A DNA stretch of 64,000 nt from Daedaleopsis sinensis (lineage: Eukaryota; Basidiomycota; Agaricomycetes; Polyporales; Polyporaceae). Position 1 is the first letter of the stretch; each line of letters starts with the position of its first letter. A program made the position numbers and the translations under genes. Below the pieces are notes generated by a model, which worked only from the letters and a program-made list of their open reading frames with translations, searched no databases and was not told the origin of the DNA. The stretch spans positions 1,178,001 through 1,242,000 of the forward strand of contig CM066304.1 of assembly GCA_033807695.1 (NCBI GenBank), given 5' to 3'. Below, one piece after another: positions 23,974 through 34,768 of the stretch.

Positions 23974-25702
23974 TCACCCTCGGTCGCCGAGTATCCTGCA
24001 CCTTGTCGAGCTCATTAATTCCGTTAATTCGCGTAGTCAACAGGTCGAAAACTCACCTTTGACCGGAAGACGTCGCTGCACCCGAGAACGTCTGTCTCTC
24101 GGCCACCTCGTCCACCTCCAACTCCGCTTCGTCGAGGAAAGACAGGTCGACGTAGGACTCGCATATCGTATTATGAGCGGTCAAGGGAATCGATGGTTTG
24201 CGATGAACGTCGGTAGTCAAGCCGTCGTTCGGTATGTCTGGGTAGGACCGCAGTGCCTCGTACTTGGTGGGGTTGACATTCGACTGAAGCACTCCAGTTA
24301 CAGGCCTAGGAGAGAACGAAGCCTTCCGCAGGAGCGCTGGACACGGACGGCCTGTCGTGAGGTGGTTCTCTTCCTGCTCCGAGCACGCACCAACTCGTGT
24401 CGTGGTGACGGTCTTGCGCTTGACTTTGAAGCGAGAAGGCCAGTCAGCCATTTCTGGTATGTTGCTGACGCTGATGCCCCAGACTCTTGACTGAGGCCAT
24501 AGAGCATTGGAGGTCGATGCACGAAGGATGTCCACCCGCGTAGACTCCGCAGAGGACGTCGGATTCCCGGCCACAGTTTCAGGCAGCGGGCCGCTGGGAC
24601 CAACCAGGCCGGTGAAACAGGCATTTGTATGGCAGCTGGGAGCTCCGGGGTGGGCCTTCAGTGAACTGCAGACCGACGACGATGACACGCGGGACAGCGA
24701 CGACCCCGGAGTCGGATCCCGGGTGACGAGGGACTGGAGGTCATCCTCTTGCCTGATGGGTGGGGGAAAGGCCTCGTCAAGGAACTTTGCTGTGTACAGC
24801 TCGTCGTCGTCAAGGAATGAGAGGTCTAACACTGAAGGGTCGTGCAGACTGAAATCTTCTTCGTATATATCCATGTAGGACCGAGGGTCCCTCGCGACGT
24901 GGTCCTCTGTACCCGCTCGTGTGCTGATGCACATCTTCAAATGGTGGCAACCCGTGAGCAGAATACGCAGGTTGTTGGACGAGGTACGCACCTTTGTTCG
25001 AGATGCTGACACTGATGTGGGGTCGTGCAGACTGAGATCGTCTTCGTCCATGCAGGAGAAATCCATGTAGGACCGACGAGGGTCCCTCGCGGTGCGGTCT
25101 TCTGCGCCCGTTCGTGCGCCCATGCCCATCTTATAATGTTCGCAACCCGTGAGCAGAACAAGCAGGGTGTTTAACTAGGTACGCACCTTTGTTTCAAGTG
25201 TTCTCTTCCTATCGGATGATGCTGACATCCTAGCGTTGTTGAATGTGATACACGTTTTCGCCACGAGAGCTCGAATGTCATAGGCAGTGAGTTCAGATTC
25301 CCAGGATGTCTCCGCGGTCTTTGCGAACTCCTGGGCCCCGGCGTGAGCTTTGATATATTTACCAAAGAACTCACTACTCACAAATATCGTACAGACGTCG
25401 CTCACCATGCCCCAGTTGTTCTCGCCGATCTCGCGCGAAGACCGGTAGGACAACGGTGTGTCGAAGTCATTGTGCGTAGAGTGAATCGGGCGTGAGTTGC
25501 CCGATGAATGGATGTCGTTGGATGGGCGAGAGCCCGAGGGAAGTACCCGATCACAAGGACTTGGCAAGGGCGACGGCGCATCGTTGACGGTTCCGGGGTC
25601 GGTCATATATCCTCTCGCCAGGTCGAGCGATATGTCTGTGTATCGCATCGGGAGTCGTACTCCCAGATAAGATGTGTAGTGGTCTGAGGATGCAACGGGC
25701 AT
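23974..25702 (-). CDS. Unrecognised acidic protein with internal exon duplication
   Basis: Four exons join in phase on the minus strand: 25702-25187, 25129-24992, 24934-24057 and 23995-23974. The product is about 517 residues, and I do not recognise a family. The first exon (172 residues) holds a helical-looking segment ending in DRKRTLETK. The rest is acidic and Ser/Thr-rich, with a recurring motif: SYMDFSCMDEDDLSLHDP, then SYMDIYEEDFSLHDP, then SYVDLSFLDEAELEVDE. The second exon with its upstream intron is a near copy of the start of the third exon with its upstream intron. The last exon is only seven residues plus stop and is the least certain; without it the frame stops at 24053. The promoter carries an inverted pair of ACGCGT boxes. 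Confidence 0.7.
24837..25186 (-). repeat. Tandem duplication of an intron plus exon start (about 160 bp unit)
   Basis: Copy A (25186 down to 25020) and copy B (24991 down to 24837) both begin with the donor GTGCGTACCT. Both contain TTCTGCTCACGGGTTGC, an AG acceptor followed by ATG, GCGAGGGACCCTC and TCCTACATGGATAT or TCCTACATGGATTT, and both end in CAGTCTGCACGACCC. The duplication therefore copied a complete intron and part of the following exon, creating a new spliced exon of 138 bases. Confidence 0.85.
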
Positions 25703-25762
25703 GGCGGATGTGAGTCTGGTTGAGGAGAGAAATGGCTCGCTTTCGCTCGCGCGCTTTACTCA

Positions 25763-25803
25763 ACGCGTCGGTGGCTGGACAATTAGGCGACACACCGACG
25801 CGT
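25763..25803. promoter_or_regulatory. Inverted pair of ACGCGT (MCB-type) boxes
   Basis: ACGCGTCGGTG at 25763-25773 and CACCGACGCGT at 25793-25803 form a perfect 11-base inverted repeat with a 19-base spacer. The pair starts about 60 bases upstream of the ATG at 25702. ACGCGT is the core of the MluI cell-cycle box bound by MBF (Mbp1/Swi6-type) in fungi. Control of the downstream gene at G1/S is an inference. Confidence 0.5.
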
Positions 25804-26079
25804 CAGAGTCACATGCTCGCGCGTTTCTCTGATTATCTGTGCGTCTCATGAATTGTCAACGCTGGTGTGGATGATGGATGCTGATTATCCTAGTATCCTA
25901 GCTAGGCAATGGGCATGCGACTAACACGATCGTGTGTACTCTCGCTGCTAGGCTGTCGAGAAAATGTTGAGAGATTATGACACAGAAAACAGTACAGGAC
26001 GCTACAAGATCCCGTACGGACACAATTGCCTCCCATCGAGCGAGCTTCGCTGAGCGCTCTCGCACAGCGACCTCATTGC

Positions 26080-26335
26080 TCAAAGGATCGTGCATTCCTG
26101 ATTAGCAGTAAGTACTGAGTAGTGTCAGAGATTTGCACGAATATTTTCTACTCACATTGAAGCCGCTCGCGGAAGGGAGACACTCCAGTCCAATACAGCA
26201 ACGCGGGAGAGGATTGCCCGTGCCTGAGCATAGTTGACCAGCCCGGCTGGAACAGGTCTGATCTCTCTCTGCGATGGTCCTGCCTTGTGCCCCCGCTACG
26301 GCAAGGACAAGGGCGATGAACACGCGCAAACGCAT
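26080..26335 (-). CDS. Small secreted cysteine-rich protein, knottin-like
   Basis: Two exons (26335-26156 and 26097-26080) give a 65-residue protein. The ATG at 26335 opens a signal peptide (MRLRVFIALVLAVAGAQG). The mature part has exactly six Cys in the order C-x7-C-x8-CC-x4-C-x10-C, the spacing order of inhibitor cystine knot (knottin) peptides. The sixth Cys is contributed only by the short second exon (ECTIL). That supports the intron 26155-26098, because without splicing the framework would be broken. Small knottin-like secreted proteins are seen in basidiomycetes; the target is unknown. It could be an effector, an inhibitor or a structural wall peptide. Confidence 0.7.
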
Positions 26336-28266
26336 GGTGATACTATGGCTGCGGTAAGTGCTCCAGTACTCGCCTCGGAGATTCGGTGGTTAACAGCTTA
26401 CTGGTGAGAACCGAGCGACTCGGGTTTGAAAAGTGCCGAACTTGCTCCTGCTCTCGTTCGTGCTCTTATAGTGAGGAACCTCGTCCCACACTGCACCCAC
26501 ATGCGCTCCGGGAGTTGGGTCAATTGCGCTCGTGCGGTCCAATGGGCTGAAGTGAATTTATTGATGCATGGGTAGGCTATCCCTAGAGAACCCTTGCTCG
26601 ACGATTGACTCGGGGATTTGCCCGTGTTTGCGTTCCTCACGTTACAGTTGACAGTATACATACTCACGAACGTCAACCAGCTCGGCGACGACGGAGGGAA
26701 AGGGGTCAGAGCCCGGGTCTATCGGATACTTGTTGGAAGGCGTTGTCTTTTTCAGAAGACGGTCGTGATAGACGAGCATGTGCTACAGTTCCCACAATTA
26801 ATCGACTGGTCGCCATCCGTGTCACCAGATGAGCCACCTCTTTGCGATATTGTAGCATTATTCTGTCTATGCTCTGCATTGTCTGCAGCCTAGTGAAGAA
26901 GTAGTGGACCTGCAGGCTGACACCCATCACATTCTTTGGCCATGTCGACCACATGGTGTCCCACGCAAATCTGTGTCGACGATGAGGCCTGAGGAGTCAT
27001 TTTCGATTCGCTACCTCTAACGGGTATACCGTGTTGCGATACCTTGTCACTGCGACGGACACATTAGCACTGGGAGACATTTCTGTAACTTCAGTGCATG
27101 TCAGTGCCTCACCGCCGCTGATGACTGGAAATCATGAGATGCTCACCATTCGTCTCCGCAACAGTTTGGCATAGGGACACGATGTTCACCACATTCTGAG
27201 AGTCTTCGGAGACTGAGCCAACGGGTGGTAGCGATGTTCGGGCATATGCCAGGCGGAAGCATGGTACTTGCCTAGCATGTGTGTTCTCTGTGAGCTCTGA
27301 TAAGTTGCAGTCGACGCTGTCCGATATGAGTATCAGAGTGGTAGGGGAATCTCTACCTTCTCGACAGCACCCCTCGACCGATACCACTCTAACCAGCGCC
27401 AGTGTCTACCACTTATCGTCAGTGGGTGGACGTACTCACCACTTTAGAAATCTTCAATAAAATCCAAGCCTGTGAACTAGAGCCACACGTCTTGTGTCTA
27501 TTTGGGCCATAATAATTGCGGCAGTCGCGTCTGCTGTTGCTATTGCACAGAGCCTGCTAGTGGGCGAGGGTCCCAAACCTGTCTGACCTCCAATTCTTTG
27601 CTTTCCCCCCTTGCTTCGCATCATATGCGGCATCAACTCACACTGTCGCTTTCTTCAAGTGTGTGTACACTGTTCAAATTCATACCTTAGACCGCAGTAT
27701 ATGTATATTCGCTCGAGATATCTGCTGTATCCGCCCGAGTATCCGCGAACCCGTGAAAAGGTCTCCAACACCTGAATGGAAAATATACGTCTTGAGTCTA
27801 CACGCGACCCACCGTGCATTGAGAGTAGCAACGCATAGTACAGTATTGCTGGGCAGAATGTCTTCAAACTATGACATACTTACTTGAGGGTGAAGTTGAG
27901 ACGTAAAAGTGCCTTTGAGAACCAAAGCTGTTCGCTTTGGCCATGGTCGCGGCAACGACACTCTAACTACAATATAACATGCTCTATATGAAGACTCTCC
28001 CCGCCGTGGATACCAGCGATAACCGGGTGCCGAGAGCACTGGTCCGCGAGTGCGATTTTAGGCGGCACGACGCGTTCAGTCACTGGCACATAAAAGGCAG
28101 CGCCGACTCGGAGCGCGCTTGCACTCTTGAACCAGACCACATACCACCACCACCTCCCGATCTCATCTCTCTTGCTCTGTCCTCCTCTCCTTTCGGTGCG
28201 TCACTGGCATTGGCACAATGCCTCGCTGTATTCTCTAAGCATTGTCAACAGCATTATACGACAACA
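26336..28266. other. Intergenic, about 1.9 kb without a firm gene
   Basis: An open + strand stretch near 26618-26893 has a protein-like composition but no start or splice partner I can support. It may be a gene fragment. Nothing recognisable lies between 26,900 and 28,266. The final part should carry the promoter of the small gene at 28267. Confidence 0.4.
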
Positions 28267-28688
28267 ATGTTCGCACCTACAAAAGCTTTCGAGGAGCTCG
28301 CTATGAACCTGGGGCTGTCGAGCCCTTACTGGGAGACACGGTGGACTTTGCCCACTGAAGAGGACGAGGTAAGTACCCGAGGATGTACGGAGCAGATCTA
28401 TATGCCCACCTTATGTCTGGTTAGGTCTTCGTGCCTACCGATACGAATATGACGACTTCCCTCGACCGTGTCATTCGCCGGCCGGTGAACATCCATACCC
28501 CCGCACCTATTACCGAGAAGATCAGCAAAGAACCGAGGACTGCGAACTACGACTGGCTGATCGAGCGGTTGGGGGTCTCGAGAGTCCTGAAGATGAGGGC
28601 CGCGCAGAGCGTTTCGGAGAAGGACTCCGGATCGACTGAGCCCGAGGACGGGGGTGGCGACGTGGTCGCAGTCTGCGAGCAGGCATGA
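28267..28688 (+). CDS. Small uncharacterised protein (121 residues)
   Basis: Two exons join in phase: 28267-28368 and 28425-28688, separated by a 56-base intron with GTAAGT donor and TTAG acceptor. The product starts MFAPTKAFEELAMNLGL and ends in an acidic, Gly-rich tail (EPEDGGGDVVAVCEQA). I see no signal peptide, membrane segment or known domain. Upstream in-frame sequence exists from 27979, but the ATG at 28267 follows a pyrimidine-rich leader and is the more likely start. The intron and phase agreement argue for a real gene. Confidence 0.55.
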
Positions 28689-29316
28689 CAGGTGCGTTCC
28701 TGGCTATCTGTGCAAGTGTAAGTTCTCTGTTGAATAATTGCGATATAGAGTATATGAAGGAGAACGCGCGAAGCGGTCAGCGAGGGCAAAGCCTCGGTCC
28801 GCCCGCTAGGAGGACTTCGTATATCGCTCCTCGACAGATGTAATACCAGGAGGGCCCCCATGCACACAGGATACCACATACCGTGAAGCCTATCTGATGT
28901 TGTAGAATAGCTTTCGTGCATGCATGATGTATCAGTACTGTATCGGAACGGATATCATACGCCGCAGAGCGTCGATTGTTTACGAACAAGTCTGCAATGA
29001 GCAGGATGTCTTCGCGAGAGAGCTGGAGTCCCGCTGTTGCGCATGAATAAATTGAAAATCCCGTACAATGCTGAAGAAGGATAATGCAGTGATCTCGAAC
29101 ATGTGATATTTGTCCGGACGCGTACCGCAAAACACGGTACGCGGGTCAAAGCACGTGGCGGCAAGACTCTTTAACATCCACTCACCTCATCTCGAGCCCA
29201 CTCCATCGTCGCGCGCAGCTCTGAGTGACGGTCTTCGTCTCATATATTCACCTTCGAATCTGACCTTGAGCATTCACGCTAACTAGCAGACGGGAAGTAG
29301 CACACTTACAGCAAGC

Positions 29317-30038
29317 ATGCACTCAAACGACTTTTGTACCACCGACCACGAGTCGAAGCTCGACGTCAAGGCCTACCGCATCAATGCTACCGGTGGCGCA
29401 GACGAGGGATGCCCTGCTAGCATGCTGGTGAAGCAATTAGTGAGCGACTTCTAGACCACATGCGTTCACTGACTGACCGCCATGTCTTAGTCAAGAACGG
29501 TCCTCGGCCAGCTCCCTATAGGCACTGAGGTTCGAGCCGCGCGACACATTCGCCGAAGGTTGCATTATACCATTACCGAAACAGACCTGAAACTCAACCG
29601 CCGCTTGACTCTGGAACATTCGGTCGTTGAGGTCGAGGCACCCCCAGTCACTCCCGAGAAGGGCCTCAACTATGCCCATGGCACCAGCGATGCGATATCT
29701 CTCGGTGCTGTAGCGGGTGAAGAACCGAATCGTATGTCGACGGCCCCAGCGTAGCTGTCGTTGGAACTGCCACACCGCCGGAGGACGAGGGCGAGTTCAG
29801 CGTCGCAGTTCAGAAGCGCATCATCGACGTCTTCGGCGACGCAAACCTGTAGTCCGACGTGTAGGGTTTCGCCCGGGAGACCAGCGAGGAGCTTAGCCGT
29901 CTGATTCGAGGGGGTTCCCCGGGTGACCATCATCCTGAAGACTGGGAAAATGGACGTCGTCACGGGCCGGAAGCCTTCTCGCGAAAGGAAGACTCTGAGG
30001 CTGACGTTCAAGAGCGGCCTGTAGAGGCGAAAGATTAG
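29317..30038 (+). pseudogene. Decayed hypothetical gene with frameshift and two stops
   Basis: Two exons (29317-29439 and 29491-29754) join in phase to a 128-residue frame starting MHSNDFCTTDHESKLDVKAY and ending at a stop at 29752. Directly after it another frame continues in coding-like, acidic sequence to a stop at 30036-30038. That frame is interrupted only by TAG at 29850-29852 and TAG at 29862-29864. The change of frame near 29732-29754 could be mimicked by a GT-AG intron, but it would be only 23 bases long. The simplest reading is an older, longer gene now carrying a frameshift and two nonsense changes. Alternatively the 128-residue protein is real. The family is not recognised. Confidence 0.45.
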
Positions 30039-30587
30039 CATGTATCGTGAGTCTACCATTGACTCATCGTCTGAGTCACAGTCCTCACGACGACAAGAAA
30101 CACTGGCACTTTGACTTGAGGAGAGGAGCCTACATACATTCTTCGATATCTCCCGTCCAAGATGGCGTTCTGTTCGCCATGGAATCTACATCCGTTTGTC
30201 GATGTACCGCAAACGGCGAGGAGAGTCATATGTGCAAGGACGAAGATCGCGGGCGATGGATATTGATTTCGGTGGTAGACACAATTACATTCAAGTTGTG
30301 AACGTAGTCACTGCGTATATACGTACTGCTTCTCTGCCACGTAACCCCGTTCTACAACAAGTGGTACTCTATGAATCCGGATATGGAGTGTAAATATCAA
30401 ACCCAATAGTCCAATCGTATCAATCGTGTTGCATCGACGTCGTGCATTCATGGGTTCAATCCCCATGTGCACTGTTTTGGGTCGTGAATTAACGAAAGTC
30501 GGAAGCACGAAAACTGGTGATGAACAGCAAGAGAGGATCGAAAACACGTACGAATACATTTTGCATAATAACGATACAGAAGGGACA

Positions 30588-33500
30588 CTAGAGAGACAAC
30601 CAACGGCGATACAATGCTTGCGCCAGAGGTGTTGCACCAGTGGTCACATAGATCAGAGACAGGTTATAAGCAGTCTCGCGGGCCAGGCCGACGTTCTAAC
30701 GACGAGTCAGATGCGAAGGAGATTATGGGAAGGAGCTCGCAATAAACGCACCTCTGGGTCTATCTTCGTCCGATCCTCGGCTGCTTCGAGAACACGCTCG
30801 TAATGGCGGACAGCGAGTGAATGCAGACCTGTGCGGCATCGTTGTTCAGTGCCTGCAACAGCATACGAAGAGTGTACAAGGAAGAGGCTCACCGAGCTGA
30901 TGGAACACGCGGCCAAAGTTGTATTCCACCTCGTCCAGACCTTCTGCGGTGTCCCCGCGAAGCTCGCGATAGCGCGTCAGAAACGCAACTCCCTACAGCA
31001 TGCCGGAGGATTTGAGTATGACACGAGATAAGAGCGACAGAGCGGACCACGACTAACCTGTGTAATGAGGTGGTGCCTGTTGTCCGACTGGCGCTGCATC
31101 GCACGACCGACAGATGCGATCGCGAGCGATAAACACACGAGCGGGTCATCCGGCGCGTGGTCGTACGCCTGTAAAAGATAAACTACGCAGAGGTCAGTAC
31201 CAGCCACACATAACTGATCACACGTGGAATGAGAACCACGCACACAACGCGCTCTGATAGCTTCTCGCCGCAAGTAGTATATTGCCGTACACGGCGACGT
31301 TCAAGGGGTTCGGCTTCGTCGGCAGCCCCGATTTCTCGAGTTCGGCGACCGCGGGTGCCTCAACGTCGTCCTCGTCGTCATCGGGGTCCGCCTTCGTGCC
31401 ACTGAGGTTCCACCGGTGTTGATTCGTGTTATACTTGAGGGCATCCGGGTCCTTCACTGCAGCGTCCGCCAGTCGCGCCTCTCGCAGAAGGTGCTTGGAG
31501 AGTGTAGAGACAAGGAAGGCGTCGGTCGCGCGGAGACCGTTACCCAGAGAGGATACGAGCAGTCGTATAGGCTCGTTATTGAACTGATGCCCGCTGATTA
31601 GCTTGCGCGCTTGCTCTACCACCGTATGGAATTGGTCTGCATGAATCGCACATGCTGGACGCGGATTCAAAAAATGGCGGTAAACTGTGAGATAGGGACG
31701 CAAGACTCACTGATTATCCCTAGTCGTATGGAATCCTGTGACGAGCGAGACTGGAAGGCGTTCGAAAAGAGCAGATGACGAAGGACCTCGTTGCCGAGCT
31801 CGTATTGACCCCGCCGAGTGAGGAGAAATGCGTACTGCCAACCTTACGTCAGCACTGATAATCCTGACATAAACAGATGAATGAACTCAACGTGCATGAA
31901 AAGACGGAGCCAATCCGCAAAGTGGATTGTCCTGAAGCTGTCCACATTTTCCGACTTCAAAGCTTTGCGTCCAATGGTGTCGCGGCCTAGCGGGGAAGAT
32001 TGATAACTACATCGTAAGTGTAAGCATGCACACCTACCGATCTCAAGTTGTAGACGAGAAGCCATCCTATCTTCGATCGCTTCCGGGGGCTGCTGCCTGG
32101 AGCTTCTGGGGAACATCCCCCTGAATCCTTGATGCTACGTGGTCGTCAGCCAATACGCAATATATGGGAGGTAGGGCTCGACGCATACCCGAGTCGTCAA
32201 GAACAGCGCTCTCGTCTCCCTGAATGATTCGACGAGCTTCTCAGCCTCGAACAGCCACTCTCGCACCGCCTCATCCTCGTTCGCGAGCATACGCGGCCAC
32301 AGGTCTTGTACACGATGCCATCCTTGCACGGCCTCGCGTTCCTTCTGCGCTTCGAGCTCGATCAATTGCGCCTTCGAGAGCTTTTTTGCGTTTGCTTTGG
32401 ATGTCTTTCCCTTCCCTGTGCGTACTTTGCCCTCTTCAAACAGCGACGCAGAGGCCTGCTCTCCAGCATCATTGTCACCGTCGCGCTGTGCGTTGCGGCG
32501 CTTGCGAGTGCTGATCACTAGGAAGATTTAAATCACTTGCAAATTCAACGTTGAGCATAATACATACCTTCCAAGACGAGCTCGAGGGCCTTTCGAGGCT
32601 CGTTCATAATTTCGTATATCTCGGCGAGCTTCATCTTCGCATCGTTGTTTGTTGGGTCCGCTTTGATGACTGTCAAACAGGTCAACGCGAGTACCAATAT
32701 TCTGGGTCCGCGACTGACCATGCTCGTAGACCTCTGCGGCGTCTTTGAGATCCCCAAGCATACGGCGACATGCGGCAGCCTGGAGTAGTACGTACATGCT
32801 GCTTGTCTATGGCGACTTGCACGTAAGGCAAGAGAGAAGGAGAGCGTGGCGAAAGTGACGTACCCCGGCATCGCGCCCCAGCATGTCATAGATAGTCCCG
32901 GCTTCGGCATACAGCTCCTTCTCGAAGTACGCATCAGCGATCTCAGAGAAGAGCGGGGCATACTCTGCAACGTCTTGCGCAAGTATGATCTTGGCATGCA
33001 TCTAGAATCGCTGGTCGACACAGACTCGCCGTAAAAACAGGCTCACTTGGGCGTACCTTCCCTTCTTCGATGTCCCCTCCTTTGATCCTCGCAATCGCAA
33101 GCCGATGTCGCGCGTTCACATCGAGCGGGTACATTCCTGGTTCGACTTCGCCGCCAGCACCACGCTTCACACCGCTATCGGGCACGTCCCATTCCCTGTC
33201 ATCCTCACACATGTCCCAACCTTTCTGAGCGCTACGACCTTGTAGCCACCGGCACCCTTTCTTGATCGTCTCTATTGCATGTGTGTAGTCGCCAAGGGTG
33301 TTGTAGAGGTCCGCGAGGACAAGGACATGCATGAGCGTGAACCCGCCGCCAGGAACATCAGCTCCAGTCTGGGGGTCCATACCGCAACCGGATGGAAAGG
33401 TAGCGATATAATGTTCGAATGCACCCTGGAAAAGCCGTGCGCAGAGAAGGAGATCGGACATTTCGATGAGGATGGGTCGCAGCTCGTCGAGGACCGAGAG

Positions 33501-34442
33501 GTTGTGTGGGAGCCGTTTCAGCATGGCGAGCATCGCGGAGCGTGCCTATGCGCGGATGCAAGCTCAGGCGGCCTCCTGCCATACTCGACTGTGGACGAAC
33601 GCACGTACGATTTTGAGATCCCCTATCTCTTTCGCGAGGAATGCACGATCCCAGAGTGCAGTTACATTGGTGGGGTCGAGATGGTAGATCTTGCCATAAC
33701 AATACAACGCCTGCTGGTTGTACCCGAGAGACCTCGAATGTTGTGCGAGTTCCGCCCACTCGTCCGCGTCGTGATTGAGATGCGCGGCCATGATTCGCAG
33801 CTGTAGAGCCTTACGTTTCTCGTTCATGTCGTCGTAGCACTGTGCGAGAACACTCCATGCAGATGCGGCGCGAGGCTCTATGCGGATGACCTCTTGCATA
33901 ATGCGGACAGTCTCGGGGATGTTGGCGTCAACGTACGCTTGATTACCCTCACCGATGAGTGCGCGGACTTCTGGGGATAGCACAATTCCGCGTCTTCGTC
34001 CACGTTGCTGCACTAGGGATGATGCGACTGCACAGAGAGAGTGTGTGAGAGCGCATACCTTCTTCTTTATCCTCCCGACCCCCGACGCCGCTCTGAGATC
34101 GTCCCTGAACTCTGCCTCTCGCTCCTCCAAGTTCACGTCCCACATTCTGCTGAGCACGCCCGTGCTTGAGCCATCTCCAGCTTCCCTGATGTTTTGGATG
34201 AGCCTGTCGAAGTCGCCCTCAATTGCGGCTTCAACGCGGGCGTCCGCATCTTCATCCAAAGAGCTCGGACCCGCACGCTCTTCGGCATCCACATCGTCTT
34301 CTTCCGAACTTTCAGAGTCAGAGGTAGACTCGTAGTCATCAGAGCCCTCGGCGTCTTCGTCTGCAAAGTAAGATGAGAGCCCCGGAGAAAATGCATATGA
34401 TAGCAAAGCAAACATACCAGAAGGTGGCCAGTCGTCTTCCAT
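30588..34442 (-). CDS. Transcription factor IIIC TPR subunit (Tfc4/tau131/Sfc4 type)
   Basis: This subunit of TFIIIC recruits TFIIIB to tRNA genes for RNA polymerase III. Sixteen exons join in phase on the minus strand: 34442-34418, 34360-34059, 34007-33609, 33545-33057, 33001-32864, 32779-32719, 32669-32568, 32517-32189, 32134-32038, 31986-31892, 31834-31711, 31636-31244, 31182-31058, 30992-30893, 30852-30752 and 30695-30588. The product is 995 residues. An acidic N-terminus (SDSESSEEDDVDAEE) is followed by tandem TPR units (for example AWSVLAQCYDDMNEKRKAL and ALYCYGKIYHLDPTNVTALW). There is a basic hinge (KGKTSKANAKKLSKAQ) and a second TPR block. The C-terminus (NLSLIYVTTGATPLAQALYR) is the most conserved part of the family. 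Confidence 0.93.
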
Positions 34443-34768
34443 GTTATCGTACGTGCTACAGGATGCAGGGCAATGGCGACCGCAGACACACTCAGAACTG
34501 CGGGGAGGAAGAGAAAGATTGAGCGCTCGGAAACGCGTTGTGTCACATGGTGACATGTGTGTGACAGACGCGCCCGTGATGAAAGCCACGAAGTGACGTC
34601 AGCCTTCCTCCTCCAAGTCCAGTCAATGCGTTGTCTCAAGTACGTTAACGTCGACAGTCTCAAGGACTTCAGAGTCTCAACTAGGATCTAACCATTCCGA
34701 GGTACTGTTGAGTCTCTACGTATCGGTGAAAATCTTACAAGCAGGACTTTGACCGTAAAGCGATACAA
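34443..34768. promoter_or_regulatory. Shared divergent promoter region
   Basis: Only 326 bases separate the start codon of the TFIIIC subunit (-) from that of the NAD(P)HX dehydratase (+), so both promoters must lie here. No clear TATA box or named factor site stands out by eye. Confidence 0.5.

Noticed and set aside
30380..30475. A tRNA-like stretch with a T-arm-like ATGGGTTCAATCCCCAT and a partly complementary acceptor stem.
   Set aside because: No D arm and no proper seven-base anticodon loop can be drawn. At best it is a degraded remnant.
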